NCBI GenBank assembly: GCA_009845505.1
Contig: VXZL01000539.1
Location: 1-5,310 of the forward strand
Length of the DNA stretch: 5,310 nucleotides
Direction: 5' to 3'
Source: Candidatus Poribacteria bacterium
Lineage (GTDB): Bacteria > Poribacteria > WGA-4E > WGA-3G
Below the pieces are notes generated by a model. It ran no database searches and was not told where the DNA came from. It saw only the letters and a program-made list of their open reading frames with translations. The translations under genes were made by a program, and so were the position numbers. Of the stretch, positions 5,223 through 5,310 are shown one piece after another; within the stretch, counting starts at the first letter, position 1, and each line of letters opens with the position of its first letter.

Positions 5223-5310
5223 CCAGATGCGAAAGGACGAACTTGGTTTGAAGACCGTATTTCGACAATCCGCATTATAAAAGGGCCAGGCTTCCCCCCA
5301 GACGGCGCAG
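5223..5310 (+). pseudogene. in-frame continuation of crystallin motif 3 after the stop, cut by the window end
   Basis: The 29 codons after the TAA have no stop and read PDAKGRTWFEDRIST followed by IRIIKGPGFPPDGA. FEDRISTIRIIKGPGF is the exact counterpart of FQDNISSVRVYKGPNF in motif 1 and of FADRISSINF in motif 2, so this is the second half of motif 3 in the same frame. The simplest reading is one ancestral gene with a nonsense change at 5220-5222. The gene continues beyond the window, so more motifs may follow. Confidence 0.85.

Overview
The window reads as a stretch of bacterial chromosome with five genes, all on the + strand: a Gfo/Idh/MocA sugar oxidoreductase (255-1427), a Uma2-type PD-(D/E)xK protein with a long C-terminal heptad coiled coil (1498-2328), a xylose-isomerase-like TIM-barrel protein (2346-3347), an oligogalacturonate-lyase-like beta-propeller protein (3490-4587), and a beta/gamma-crystallin-repeat protein that is cut by an in-frame stop and runs off the window edge (4806-5310). 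The mix of a Uma2 protein with an AETRAE-type tail, sugar oxidoreductase and TIM-barrel genes, and roughly balanced base composition recalls Candidatus Poribacteria and similar environmental bacteria. That placement is from memory of gene content and is weak; no rRNA or marker gene is present.

Region by region: 1-254 is a regulatory leader with a perfect 8-bp dyad at the very edge, an isolated TATAAT, and a convincing sigma70-type promoter (TTGAAA, 17 bp, TGA-GATAAT) whose predicted start point lies about 43 nt before the chosen ATG. The next two gaps are 70 and 17 bp, so the first three genes look like one transcript. The 142-bp gap before the lyase-like gene holds the most unusual object here: a 105-nt mirror-symmetric set of three hairpins (23-10-39-10-23 nt) in which the 9-nt loops of the two outer hairpins are perfectly complementary. 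The 218-bp gap before the crystallin gene holds a stem-loop, two near-identical 29-bp tandem units, and a possible promoter lying partly inside the first unit.

How they may work together: a nucleotide-dependent sugar oxidoreductase, a metal-dependent TIM-barrel isomerase/epimerase/lyase-type enzyme and a PL22-like lyase fit the catabolism of plant- or alga-type oligosaccharides, uronates or glycosides. The substrate cannot be read from the sequence. The Uma2 gene is a functional outsider in this cluster, and the crystallin gene is probably an independent unit.
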